Shown piece by piece: positions 38,966 through 51,736 of a DNA stretch of 64,000 nt (positions within the stretch are counted from its first letter, which is position 1; each line of letters starts with the position of its first letter). The notes below the pieces were generated by a model. It was not told the DNA's origin. It worked only from the letters and a program-made list of their open reading frames with translations, and made no database searches. Origin of the DNA: Sclerurus mexicanus (Eukaryota > Chordata > Aves > Passeriformes > Furnariidae); the NCBI GenBank assembly GCA_013396755.1, contig VWZF01005250.1, forward strand, positions 1,481,765-1,545,764. The letters run 5' to 3'. Both the position numbers and the translations under genes were made by a program.

Positions 38966-41171
38966 GAAACCATCATTGCCTGGGTAATTTCTACAGTTTT
39001 AAGAAACAGAACCCTCTCTGCCTCTCTAACAATGAGAGACTGGGGCCTTGGGATAACTGTGGAGTTGGGGACTGTGTGCTGTTGCTGGTACAGCACCAAA
39101 TACACTTGCTTCTAATTAACATATTCTTCTGACAAATCCACTGCCATGAGTATAAGCGTGCTTTAAATAGTTGTTGCAGGATGTAGGCATCTGATGATCA
39201 CTTACCTATTTATAGCACAATTTAAAAGTACTTCACCCACCAAAAGAAATGAAGGGTACAATAGCTCTACAAAAAGTTCATTCCCAAAATGACTTGGAGA
39301 TTCTAATCAAAAGCACAGACTTCCATAAATGAGCAAATTTGTATGAAAATGTTTTTTGTCATACAGTATTTCAAGATTACAGAAATTATTTTCAGACATT
39401 AGTAAGGACTAATTCTCACAAAACTCTTGTCTTGGTTCAGTCCCTTGAATCTTTCAAGGCTAAAAATCATCCCAACAAGTAAAGCACTAAAAAAAAAAAC
39501 CCTCCACATTAAAAATATACATATATCAAAGCTAGGAAGGACTACACTGTCCTAAGAACTGTTCCTGTTTGCTTTTAAATTTATAGATCATGTTCTACAT
39601 TAAGGTAATACAGGTTATTGTTTTCTGGATCCGGAAAACAGGACAGCAGCCATGTTCTTGAAATGCTAAAGAACTATTGGTAGTTTTCAAAGTCTAGAAA
39701 ACAGTAAATATCCTAATGCACTGAATTTCAAAAAGGAATAGATGAATAGGCATCCTGCAAGGATATCTTGTACCTAAGACTGATTTGTAATTGGGATCAA
39801 GCACAAGGAGTATGTTCAGATAAGTGCAGTCATTGCCCAGGACATCCACTCCATCCCTCTCTGAGGTTAAATGTTATTGAAAATTAGCTTTGTGTTTTAC
39901 CTTGATTTATTTGTGATTTATTGTGCAGCTGAAAGTAGGGAAAGGAAAGGTCTAAGAGCCTTAATCATAGGTTGCTGACTAGATATGTATTGTTATGCTG
40001 CAGTAACTCCATTGTTCCAGTCATATGACTACCCACACAACCTTCAATAGGAAGGTTCACTTAATAAAATTAAGCCATTAAAAGCTTCTTAGGAAATAAC
40101 TCATTAATACACACTAATGAGGTAAAATTCTACATTCCTTACTGAATGATCCTTCATTCCTTGAACACCTAAAACTTCTGCCAAAGGTAAGTAAATGCTA
40201 GTATTGAACTGTTAGGCTTGTCTACACTTGAAAGTTACCTTGGATTAAGGCAGGGAGTGAATTTCAAGAGCAGCAGCAAAACTGGAGTAATTCCAAACAC
40301 AGACAAGTCATATATAGTGCAATTGTGGAAGATACCGTGGGTTTTAAACTCAAACCTAATGCTACATGTCCAATTCAAATAACACATTCTTAAAGCTTTC
40401 AGATTTTAAAAAGGAAAAAAGACAAAAACACTCCAGCATGACTAACTATCTCCTTTGTGCCTCCCATTCTTCCCTGCTTGCCTTGCATAGGCTCCTCTAT
40501 ACCCAGCACTCCTCTTCTATTGACTCTGAAATGCCCCTTACCCTCCTTCAAACATTTTTCTGATAAGATGTTTATAGGCCCTCAACCTACCAAATGCAAA
40601 CACAACAGACCAGAAGAGGGGGGAAAGAGAGATTATATGAGAGAAGGGAAAAATCAACAAAAGATCAAACAAGAAAAATGTGAAACTAGCATACCTCCAC
40701 TGCTCAATCACTTCTTTCTGGCTGGATCCTATTCCTCATATTGCGTGTTGTCTGTTTAAAGCCCAGTCTGAAGCCTAACCAAACAGGCAGAAGCCAATAG
40801 ATTACTTTAAACTCTTCAGTTCCAGGCAATTCTCTTTATGTTCAATCATAACACACCTAGAACTTAGTCACATAAAAATTATTTAATAACATACACATAC
40901 CTTCAGATTCAAGCCCACATGTTAAATAACTCATATTCACCCCTGTAATACTTAAAAATACCGAACTGTACATATGACTAAAATTGCACGTGTTGTTTGC
41001 AAGATTGCATCCCAAACTGCTGTATTCTGTTCTGAACTTCACACTGCAGACTTGTGGTTTCCAGACCATGTTATGGGTGAAAATCTTTGTAGCCAAGGTG
41101 CAAATATAACAGGCTAAAATCTTCTCATGTCTACAATGTCCTAATTAATTTATTATTTTTTATTTCCTTAG

Positions 41172-41245
41172 GGTGCCAAAAGTTTTACTGAAAATCATCA
41201 AAACAAAGCTGCTGCATAGAGAGCTAACAACTTCAATTAGCAAAG
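41172..41245 (+). CDS. Candidate internal exon, unknown protein
   Basis: A textbook acceptor (ATTATTTTTTATTTCCTTAG) is followed by 74 bases and the donor CAAAG|GTAAGT. One phase of three is open. It enters with one base completing a codon and gives 24 residues including VPKVLLKIIKTKLLHRELTT, basic and helix-prone, leaving in phase 1. The splice sites are among the best in the window. No family is recognised, and the phase does not match the next exon-like segment at 42747. It may equally be an exon of a plus-strand non-coding RNA started at the CpG island 5 kb upstream. Confidence 0.25.
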
Positions 41246-42746
41246 GTAAGTGAAAGAAAGGGACACAAGGCAAAGTAATTGGGCAGTGAAGCTTGATACA
41301 CTGTTTTAATTATGTATCTTGGACATTTTCTTTTAGCCCCTTTGATCTTTAGTTGATTTGTTTTTCTCTTTTTCTTTCCAATCTGATTTGATTGCAAGGA
41401 CATGATCCACTGGGTCATGATAAAGAAATGGAAAGCGATTTTAGTACAGCGTGCCTCACAGATGAAGCAGAGCCAAAAATCAGGCAGCTAGATACATAGT
41501 CATTATCTTTCATAAAGTAAATTTCATCCAGCACAGTAAAAATGCCTGAAATAAGACTACTTAAGCTATATTTCTGTCCCAAAATTAATAGGTTGGCTAG
41601 ATGTTCAGAATCTAGCTATACATCTCAGTGAAATTTCATGTCAAGGAAGGAATTCTGCACTGCTGCTTTGTGCTTAGGTTTAACATGGATCCTGGAGAAT
41701 ACATCTTTATTTTTCTTTTATAATAGAAATTACCAGTAATAGTGCAAAACAAATAAGTAAAAGTGCTTAATTTTATACTTTTCTATGTGACTTACAGTTT
41801 AGGTCTAGCTGGAACTATTAATTAATGTAAAAGATTTTTCTTCGCATATACAGTGCAGCGTTACCTATTTCAGAGAACATATTCTTTTGCCTTTATGTAT
41901 ATAGGAATTAGAGTCTTTTTGCAAGCTTTAGATCTCAATTTCATCCCTCCAGGTGATCTACAACACATTACATTTCTTATTTTGCTTTAGACTGCTACTG
42001 ATTAATGCCTTTGGTGGCTATCTGTTTGTTTTTCCCACGTGTTAGTTCATTGTCCTTGAAATTACAATAACACATGTGCCAGGGAATGTGACATCAGTCT
42101 TAACTGTCCTTCATTGAGACTGAGTGGGAAGGTAAGGCAAGTGCATACATATAATATATGAAGGGTTTACACTTAAATTTGATATATAATTTGCTGCTGG
42201 AAGGCTTTCATGTCATGTATTAATTTATAAAGTATCATTTAGTGTAGATGTGTGTGAATTGTTATCAAAATTCAGTCGTTGTTGCCACTTACACATTAAA
42301 AAAGTCAAATGCAAGTTTCTTTTTCCTTCAAATATACAAAGAAGTTCAAGAGAGGTCTTGAGTAATGAGAGGAGGAAAAACAACTCAACCTCCCATCTGC
42401 TCCTTTACCAAACCTTGAGAGAAAAGACTGGTCTTTTCACTTCTTGGATCTCTTGGTTGAACTAGTGAGAATAGGGCTTGTGGAGAAAGACAATCTTTCA
42501 ACAGAGAAATCCACACAGATAAGCTGAAAGCAGCTGACTGACAGCACCAATCATAGCACATATCTGAAGACAAAAGATATGAAATACCGGCTCCCAACCA
42601 GTCCAGCGTATATTCAGCTAACTGTATTTTCATTAATATTTCTCACTACAGGCCCAAACACAGCTGCTTCTTGTAACCCACCACCATTCCTTGCCTTGCA
42701 CGATTTAACAAGAATTTTATGTATTTCTGAATTATTTGTTCCACAG

Positions 42747-42966
42747 AACTGGCAATGTCAAATATGAAGGTGATAATGAGCTGAAGGACATTAGCAAACT
42801 AAGTACGTCAGAGCCAGTGCCCCCAGTGTTATCACGTGGAAGTTGTTTAGAAGCAGGGACAGTCCAGGCCCTGCCAGATCACAGAGCTGAGAACTTTTTG
42901 TACAAAACAGGTTGCTTACATTTGCCACTTTTGACCTGTGCATCTGTTCAACCATCTGGGTTTTAG
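42747..42966 (+). CDS. Possible terminal exon, unknown protein
   Basis: After the acceptor TTATTTGTTCCACAG a frame stays open for 73 codons to a TAG at 42964-42966. Its start, TGNVKYEGDNELKDISK, is hydrophilic and looks protein-like; the rest is of ordinary composition. A weak donor (CTAA|GTACGT) lies inside. No motif is recognisable, and it cannot be joined in phase directly to the segment at 41172-41245. Confidence 0.17.
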
Positions 42967-45900
42967 CAGACAGGCAACAAAATGGTACACTCTGTGCTCT
43001 TAAAAACCACAGACAAGAAGAAACAATCAAAGGCAAGTTATGCCATTAGTGGACATCATAAATACATGTATCCAAGAAATTTGCTATTTGGGTCTTTCAA
43101 ATTTTGCTGCTGCTTGAAGGTTTCATTTTATCTCAAGGACTGGGAGTTTAACTGGGAGTTAATCTAGAGATAGAAAAATCTATAAGCCATAGAGCTATTT
43201 GTTATCTCACAGATAAAGAGAATACATTTTTTTCAGGTTACCTAGATATCTATATATTTAGATGTCAAGATATTTTGATATCAAGAGGCAACAGAAGCAG
43301 AATAGTTAACTGCACTGAAAACTGTCCCTAATGTGTGAGCCACAAAACTATCACTATGAGGGTGAGAAAGGCCTCCTGCTAAAGAACATTGGCTGGTCTC
43401 CATCTGTCTCATCCTGCTTCTCCCATGAAACAGACCAACCACTTTGTTAACAACCAGTAATTAATTCCAGAAGGAATAGAGATACAAGAACAGATTCCCA
43501 TAATCTTTTTTTTTTTAAAAGCAAGACATATTAACGATCAGACTGTGGTTATCTCTCTATTAACAACTAGTCAGGTACAATAGGAAGGGATCTACAGAAC
43601 AAAACCATAGGTGTTGAGGGTCTGACACAGTTTGTGGAAGTTATTTCCAACCAATTCCAGGGTGGACTTCATGTCCATTAGTTGGTGGAGCATGTTAGGT
43701 CCTGGGTCACAGTTTAACTTCACTCAGGAGGAATCCCATTTGTGTACTGTGACACTGCAAACCACCTTGAGAAACAAAGCCCCACATGTGAGGTTCATTT
43801 CCAAAGCCTGCTCCTGATGCAACCTAAGATGCTGAAGTAGGCATATCCCAAATACCTCACAGGACACAATTTTACCCTAACTGCTCTTCAGAGACACACG
43901 TGGGCAAGAGAAACTTACAGACCAGATACTGTAGTCATTGATAGCACTAACACTTGCAGCCTGACAATAGATGCATCTGATACTATCCTCAGATGTTGAC
44001 ACTTAAAGGGAATGTAAGTTCACAAAACATTTTTAGGTCTCTGCTTCTAAGTGTTGGAATCCATGCCAATGCAGAGGAACAGCTTTCATGTACTGTTCTG
44101 CCCTTCTTCATTCCTCCATGTTGTGTCCAGGATTTGTACTGGCCCTCTGCTAGGGAGAACTTCACTGACCATCCATGAAGGGATTGTAGAATCCTTCTCC
44201 CCAGCCCTCTTTCTCATCTCAAACAAACCACAAATGACTCTTGCATTACACTGGGAACCTTGCTTAGCTATACGTGTATGTGTGAGGCAGGTATACCAGA
44301 AGAGATACTGTCTTGTGTCGACCTTTATTTCTTAAATGCTTTTACATCTTCAGAGTAAAAATATTCAACCACAGTTCCATTTCATTGTATGGGATGGAGT
44401 TCAGATCCCTGAAGACAAAAAAGCTGAATTCCTTGGGTCCCAAGTTTCAATGTTAAAAATACAAAATGTAACATTCTCTTTAGTTCCATAAGAATACATT
44501 CATGATAAAACAGACATATTTAGCATAGGTTGAGAACACTTTTTTTAACCAAAACCTAGAGTGATTTCTCAGATGCAATGTACTTCCTTTTACCTTTTAT
44601 GTAAAAAGTATGATGGCAACAAATGAAACCATCCATCCAGCAGAAAGGCAAAGTTAGCATCTGTCAGGTCAAGCTAGCAAAAGGCAGATAAAGCATATGA
44701 CTGGGCTGCTGTCTTTTCTAATTCCAAGACATGCAGTTAGTGTTTGAGAGTAATTCCTAACCTAAATAGTAAAACTAAGGCCCATGTTGATTTTCTGTAT
44801 TTGTTTAATTTCTGGGGCAAAAAAAATAGTCCAAACCAATATATTCAGCAGTTTAAGTTGAATAGTCTTGTTCTACTTGTAATTTCTGAAATGCAGCCTT
44901 GTTGTACTACTCAAAACTTAGACCTTGGTAACCATTAGCATTTTATTACAATGCCTATATGTACATTTTTTACTGTAACCATATATATCTCTCAGAGGGG
45001 CATAAACTGGGGACCATTCTTAGCTCATACTTGTTTTCCCCATGCAGCCACACATGTGGTGAACAGCTGTAGAAGTTGTAAAATTGTCTTTACACATTGC
45101 ATATGCTGTTGAATTTAATATGCATACACATTACGTATGAAGGAAGTCCTGAAGCAAAATAATGTACTTAATATTTCTTTTTACTTATTTTGTAAATATT
45201 TGGCTTTATTTAAATAAAGACAAATGTTTCCGTCTTAAATTCTTTCAACAAAATAATAGCACTTAATTATTCAGAACTGCAGGTTTACCAGTTCTTACCA
45301 CAAGTAAGCCTTTTAACCACGTCCGCTATGGCAAAGAATCAAATATTGTCAAAAGTGAATCTGCAAAGCAACTGTTACTATGGTATTGTGACCAGCTTCA
45401 CTGCAATAAAATACAGAAATGAAAATGTAAATTGTTACTTACATATGCATTTTGCTCCAGGGTGCTATAAGCAAAAATGAAAACAGCTGACACTGAGTAA
45501 CCCTTCTAGATAATAAATATTGCTAATATGAATCTGATGTGTTGAAGGGTGGGAGGAACCTCCAGAGACTAATACTCCCCTTGTTAATATTCTACCACCA
45601 AATTGAAAGAAAGGTGGAGTGGTTTCCCCATCTCTGGTGAGAGCTTCGTTTTCTGAACACAGCTAAATCAATCCCCACAGAGATATCTTATCTGCAAGGC
45701 TCATGAAAAATATCTGACATGTAAATGGTTAGCATTTGGAATGGACCACACTGCATGAAGTAACAGTTATTTCATAAGAGATTTCCCATGGTATATATTC
45801 CCAAACCCAACTATGAGGCCTTCACTCCCACACCCACCACATGATATTATTTGAATGCTGTGCTATACTATTAATATGCTCAGGGCAATTTTAAGCAGCA

Positions 45901-46375
45901 AAGTACATATAGCCAGCACACTAGCACACTGAAAGGAATGCTTATTTCTCGGTTATTATTAAAAAAAAGAAAACAGATCCGTTTAAATGAGGAACACCTC
46001 CCGCTGCTCCCATCTTCCATCTGCCAACAAATACACATATTGCACATGGGGCTTATCACACGCCAGAAAGAAAGCATTACACAAGCCCACTGCTCCTTTA
46101 GCTATGTAAGTGTGAGCAATCTTTTTTTTAATTTGCCCCTTTCTCTGTTTTCTTACCATCTTTGTAATGTGTTCAAAAGAATAAGCATTATTTTGAAAAC
46201 TTTCAAAATTATTTATAATGATTATTATATTTTGATCAATTATATACTGTAGAAATGTGCTACCACTTTGATGTGAAAGTTAGCATGTATGAAAAGAGAA
46301 GGAACTGCACATACAAATTGTCTGCAAGTCTTTCACATTTATCGACTACATGTTTTCTGCATACACTAAAACTGG
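42967..46375. other. Non-coding DNA, no firm gene
   Basis: AT-rich unique sequence. A 21-base segment at about 43993-44013 (acceptor CTATCCTCAG, donor GTAAGT) is exon-like but tiny. A frame at 45938-46252 ends at a GTAAGT-type donor near 46105 but has no good acceptor. A possible CR1 relic at 45.5 kb is listed separately. Confidence 0.4.
45535..45600 (-). mobile_element. Possible CR1 relic
   Basis: Blocks GGGAGGAACCTCCAGAGACT and CTCCCCTTGTTAA resemble the reverse complement of CR1 3' sequence (GGGACCTCTGGAGATCATCT, then CCCCTTGCTCAA), but no terminal octamer remains. Weak call. Confidence 0.25.
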
Positions 46376-46434
46376 TCAGATTAAATATGTTTCTCATCAA
46401 TTGATTAAAAATAGCAAAAATCAATTTAATCTGA
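46376..46434. repeat. Small inverted repeat, possible hairpin
   Basis: The arms TCAGATTAAAT (46376-46386) and ATTTAATCTGA (46424-46434) are perfect complements. Inside them ATTGATT and AATCAAT form a second short stem. It could be a hairpin in RNA, a tiny mobile element relic or chance in AT-rich DNA. Confidence 0.45.
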
Positions 46435-49400
46435 TCTATGGATCTGACAAAAGAGCTTACAAAATTTGAAAGCTAATTTGAGAAATTTTACAAAAATTTT
46501 CATTATAATATCTAATTACAGTGCACTGTCTCTCTCTTTTCCTTATCAAAAAAAACCCTCAAACAAACAAAAAAACCACAACCAACTTTTACAGAGTGGT
46601 TTTACTTTACTACTTGGTGCCTGTTTAAAGATAAACTGACAGGAGATTACAAATAAGAGTTACAATTTACTAAAAAGATTACAATAAATACAATGATACA
46701 GTGAAAAACTGATTTTAACCCACAAAAACAGATGTATGACCCAGCACCCCGGGACACGAACAGAACTGTGTTCATCAGCCCCTGTGCTGAGCACCACGTG
46801 GTCCCTCTGAGTGCAAAGAAAAAGGAAAGGAAAACCTGGTGGTGAGGATGATGGTCATAGTTCTGTAGAAGTAACGATCACAGTCTTGTCGAGAGTGGCA
46901 GTCACAGTCCTACTGACGTTCTGGTCCTCCTCTGGATCCGACAAGTGGTACCAGAAATCCCCAAACCCGAAGATTATATACGCTCAGGTTCAGGTGGAAA
47001 GGCCCAGTACCTCCCCCAGGGCAGGGAGTTTAACAACAGGTGATTTAATTCTGTGAGTCATGGGACATTTTTGGAATCTTTGATGCTCTAGGTCATTGTA
47101 GCTGCCTATTATGCCAGTCCCTAAGGGCCCACTAGCAGACATGACCCCTCAGGCTGGGTGTGAAAGTGCTGATGCCTCCCTGGACGGGAGTTACCACAGC
47201 TTGGTCACTGGTGTAAAGACAGAAACACTCCTGTGCCTCGCAGGGTTCTTTAACACCCAGCAGGTAGCCTGAGGTGTCAGGGTGTGCCCTGGGCAGCAGC
47301 TGCAAACAATCCATTATTAACAGTCCATCAGAAATTACATAGAGGGTGTAGAATACACAGTTTTGGTTGTACCCACATAGTGATAAACTGGTCCCAGCCC
47401 CTGTAACTAGATCATACTTCTAGTATTAACTTATATTTGTTCTGCATGCCAGAACAGTGCATGGATTATTGTGGTGCTCTGATTTAGGCTATCATCTTAC
47501 CCACCTGCACCAGTGAAGTTTCAATTACTGATGTGTGTACCAATCAATAAGTTTTTCTCCTCAGAGTCAATGAAATCGATGAGTGTTTAAGTCGTGTTGC
47601 CTAAAGCTGTAATGAGGTCAGTTGCCTAAAGAAATGCAAGTTGGAACTCCTCACTATTTCTGATTGCATGAGTTCAGATCTCCTGGTGGTACTAGCAAAC
47701 AAATACTAGCCAAAGACCAAGACTCAAACAAAGGTGAGACTCAGGCCAGAATAAGCACATAAAAAATGCACACTGTATTGTAGGATGCTGCCTTTTCTTC
47801 CTTGTGGGATACTGCATTACTCAGCAAAGGCCTTGGTCCTGATAGCTCTGCTTACAGGGAAAATTCACACATTATTTGACGTGAGTGGCTCAATCAGGCC
47901 ACTTCAGATTAAAGAGCCTGTGAACTTTAGCAGGTAGACATGTGTTCACCAGACAATTTGATCTACCAAAATTTATTTTTCTGTTATCATAGTAATTGGC
48001 ATGTAGCTAAGCCATTGTTGATATATAGGAGAGAGATCGGACTTCTACCATAAGGATTATCAATGTAAGTACTGTAAGAGATATCAGAACCAGTTTCTTC
48101 AAATATACAGGGAATGACTTTTTTCCCAGCAGAGATCTGGGAGAAGGCGAGGAGGGGAGAGTTGGAGAGATCCTTCAACCAGGAATGTAACTTCCAATAA
48201 TGACTTACAGATGTCCGAGTAATGTTCTAAGATCTTCCTATTAGTCCAAAGCTATTATTTGTAACATATGCAGAGTGAAAGGCCCTTGCTTAAGGCTGTA
48301 AACAAACTTCTTGACTGAACTAGTTGTGGCTCAGCCAGTTTCAGCCCCAGGGGCAGGGAGGTGCAAAAGGGGTAAAAGAGGCCTGATTTTATAGTATCAC
48401 GCTCAGCTTTTCCTACAGTTTGCCATTACTTTGGAGATGGGATGTCTTTAGTATTTAGGTTTCAAATCACCACACAAAACTATTGGAAATGCCTATGATA
48501 AGGCAAGTAAAACTACACCCAGCATTATAGGAGAGAGATTTGAATTCAGACGTGCAATAGTAATGAGAAAAAAAGAGTTTTCACTTAGAATGAACAACAA
48601 AGCATCCAAGTTGGGCAACTCATATATACTGAGGAGAGTTTAAGTGTATCCAGCTTTCACAGTAAATAGCATAACATATAATTAATCATATTTCAGCAGT
48701 AAATAAAATCAACATTTCATCTTCATGCTAGTTCTTAATTATCAGATGAAACTCTTAACAGTGTGTCTGATGTAAAACAGGGGCACACTGGAGGTGACAT
48801 ATTTCCTTTGCACATGAAAATAAATTGTTTACAGTGTCTGTCACCACATGCACTTCAGGATCACAGACACTTTGATTGTATCAGTTAGATTTTCATTAGG
48901 ATGCCAATCAGCATTTTTTACCAGCATAAAGACACTAGAGTGTGCATGGAAGTATCAGCTGTGTCTGGCACCTAGGTTTGTTGGAAGGGGAGCAAATCAG
49001 GAAAGAAAAGCACACCTGGAATCTCACAAATGCTATGGTGGAGATCAGCAGAAGGTGCCCATCACTCCCTTTCCCCAGTCGTAAGCAGTCAGAGGTGTAC
49101 CTAGCAGTGCCCTGCCTGTCTGGAGGGGCACAGGCCCCCTGGCAGGAGGAATGGGAGCTCTAGCAGAGCTGGCACACCTGATATACTCAAGCTACACTGA
49201 TGTCCCCAACACTGAAGTAGCAGTTTTTAACCCTTAGTGCTTCTACAAGCTAGTGCAATGTAGAAGGTTGATCCGGACTTTACTTACATCATGCAACCTA
49301 GGAAAACATGCAGATCCCCCCGAAAACTAGTAGGTGTCAGGACACCATGAGGACCTCGTTCTACATCACAGGGGAATTACTGCCATCGGAGTGCAGGGTA

Positions 49401-51691
49401 CCATTGTTGTGCTGGATCAAGCCCACGGTTCAGCAGAGCTTTGTCCTTGGCCACAGCTGCTTCATAAAACTTCAAGGTGTTTTGCAAGAGGTAGTTGGGT
49501 CACACCTGCCTCAGCTAAAGATTCTTCTAGCCCCCATGAGTCAGTAGCATAAGTATTTATCTCTTCTCTAAAATACTTAATTCTTTACTTATGTCAAATC
49601 TGAGTAAGCCTGGGGTTTAGTTCTGTTTTGGGGGGGNTCAGCTCTTTCTCTAGATCCCAATAAACTCTAGATATCAAACAGTATGCTCAAATAATGATTT
49701 CCCCAAGGACAATAGGCATTGCATGAAAAAACTTCCTTTCAATTTTGCAGGCAAAACATTTCTGTTTCATTACTATTTTACTCACTGTGTTTCATAAGAT
49801 AAAGTGAATAGCCATTCCTGCTCTAACTTATCAACATTTGCTACTATGTTTTCAAACATTAGATGTGTCATGGCACAGCTTATTTATCTAAGGTATATAA
49901 TTATCTTCAGTGGAATTTTTCACCCCTCTCAATTTGAAAGCTTTTCTGTGTTTTTATCACTTCTTTTGAACAAACTCACCTTGATGTAGCCTGCTGTAAT
50001 TTGAGACAAGAAGATGTTGCAGCATCAGGAGTCTTACCAACATCTGTGACAGATACTCTGTCTTTTACGCTCCTGTTACATTCACAGCACACAAGGATGA
50101 GATGCAGGGACAGCCCCTTGCCTGAGTGGACACGGAACTGAGGATGCCTTGCAAGCAGCAGCACTGGGCTTTCTGTATTCATAGATGTCAACTAGACAAA
50201 TAACAATATATCCATAATTTTACTCAGAGGCAAAACATTTTGCCCAACAATAACTGAAGAGAGTTTCTCTCTGTATTAAACAGAAGTAGCAATGCAGAAA
50301 AGTGAAATGTTTCCAGCACTGAGGTTAATCCATTTAGGACATGTCCAATAGCCCTTATTGAAAACCTTGCACAAATGAGGACTGGCATTTGCCAAAATTT
50401 TTCATCATGAAGGAACACTGAAGAATTGAAAACTATTGCAAATTAATGGAAAGGTATATGGCATGTTAAAAGTTTTACAGAATATGTATTCAAAAGAACT
50501 TCAGCAACACAACTCAATTTACGTTTCCCAAGAGCCTCAAAAACCCCCAAAGTATTGAATAGGCCTTTATTCACATTTCGTGAACTATCAGAATTATTTA
50601 TGCTCCTACATAATTTTGCAGAAAGCTACAGCTAACTGAGCACAACCTGAGAAATTTACATGCTCTGTGTAAAATCAGACAGACAAGATTGCTTCAGGTT
50701 GTAAAACATGCTTTGGTCCTCAGATCCACACTACAGGACAATAATACCTGAACCTAAGCAGATTTTGCACAGAAAAAAACAGTTTGAGATTCCTCTCAGT
50801 GTTTAATTTTTATTGGTAGCATGGCCAATGAGCATGTGCTTATTCTGCAAGAACAAACCATCATAGCCCTTGTATTTACCAACTGCTGCAGCTGTAATGA
50901 ACCTCATTCCCAGTTCTGCTCATTCCATCTATCAACCCTTCACACTTCTCAAAATTTACCATTAATGCATGCAGTAAAAAGTGTTCATAGAATAGCTTAA
51001 GTATCCTGTAAGACTCCACTTCAGCTCCTCAGTCTCTCTATTCAGCTGCCTGTAAATAATTTTGTTTAGTTATCACTGTAGTTTACAATTATGCAGCTTT
51101 AAAATTAATGGGATGCAATATGAAACAGTAAATCAGATTTTTCACTAGTTCAACTGGTTCACTAGATCAAACTTTTAATAGAAAGAGGGAACAAGATAGA
51201 AACTTCAGTTACAGTTAGCAATACAAATACTTCCATTAAAAAAATCAGTAATTGCATAAACATTATACATATGGATCCGTACATTTGTATTTCTTTTTCT
51301 TCATTCTAAGCAGAGCAATGCCTCAGTTGTGTTGAGATTATGCAAACAGAAAGGAAGACTATTTGCCATACTACAGAAGTAACTGCTCTTTCTGTTCTGT
51401 GGCAGCCACAGAAAAATCTCTGTGAAAATGCAAACAAGCAAAAAAAATTTGACCTTCTTTTCAACAAATTGTAAATTATGTTGCAACTGCAATTCAATAA
51501 ACCATGTTTTAAAAGACTGTTAATTTATTATTCTACTATAAACTTATTATAAACTTATCTGCACTGTCAGCCTGAGATTTTAGCTTGATAGAGACTGATA
51601 CTTTCATTTCTGATTAACTTCTTTCCTTTTAACATGTAGTTCTAAAGTAAGTAGTTTTATATTACTGAACTGACCTTTGTTTCCATTTCAG
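46435..51691. other. Non-coding DNA with GC-richer patches
   Basis: About 46740-47330 has raised G+C and CpG, overlapping open frames on both strands and no recognisable family; a decayed mobile element is likely. A similar smaller patch lies at about 49000-49520. A plus-strand segment at 50622-50697 has a fair acceptor and a weak CAG|GTTGTA donor with one open, helix-prone phase. Nothing else stands out. Confidence 0.35.
49637..49637. other. Single ambiguous base after a G-run
   Basis: One N directly follows a run of seven G, so the ambiguity is probably a homopolymer-length uncertainty in the assembly. Confidence 0.95.
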
Positions 51692-51736
51692 TAGTCCTCC
51701 TGTAAGAAGAAACAGAACAGCAGGACCTGAAACAGT
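51692..51736 (+). CDS. Candidate small exon, unknown protein
   Basis: Acceptor TTTGTTTCCATTTCAG, 45 bases, donor CAGT|GTAAGT. The only open phase gives SPPVRRNRTAGPET, entering and leaving in phase 2. The length is a multiple of three, so it could be a skippable exon. Splice signals are strong, but the segment is short and the neighbours do not supply a consistent frame. It may be an exon of a non-coding transcript or cryptic. Confidence 0.18.

Larger units (their letters stand above)
36546..41171. other. Non-coding DNA with old repeat relics
   Basis: Mostly unique AT-rich sequence. On the minus strand 36844-36880 is a 37-base exon-like segment (acceptor ATGTTTGCAG, donor AAGAG|GTATGT) whose only open phase reads GSIALVTMTFK, a membrane-like string. 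It lies upstream of the CpG island for the minus strand, so it would belong to another transcript. Other good acceptors on the plus strand (37512, 39929) lack good donors. Confidence 0.4.

Noticed and set aside
48963..48982. Shared string TCTGGCACCTAGG with 2944-2956, suggesting a repeat family
   Set aside because: Similarity ends after 13 bases on both sides, compatible with chance.
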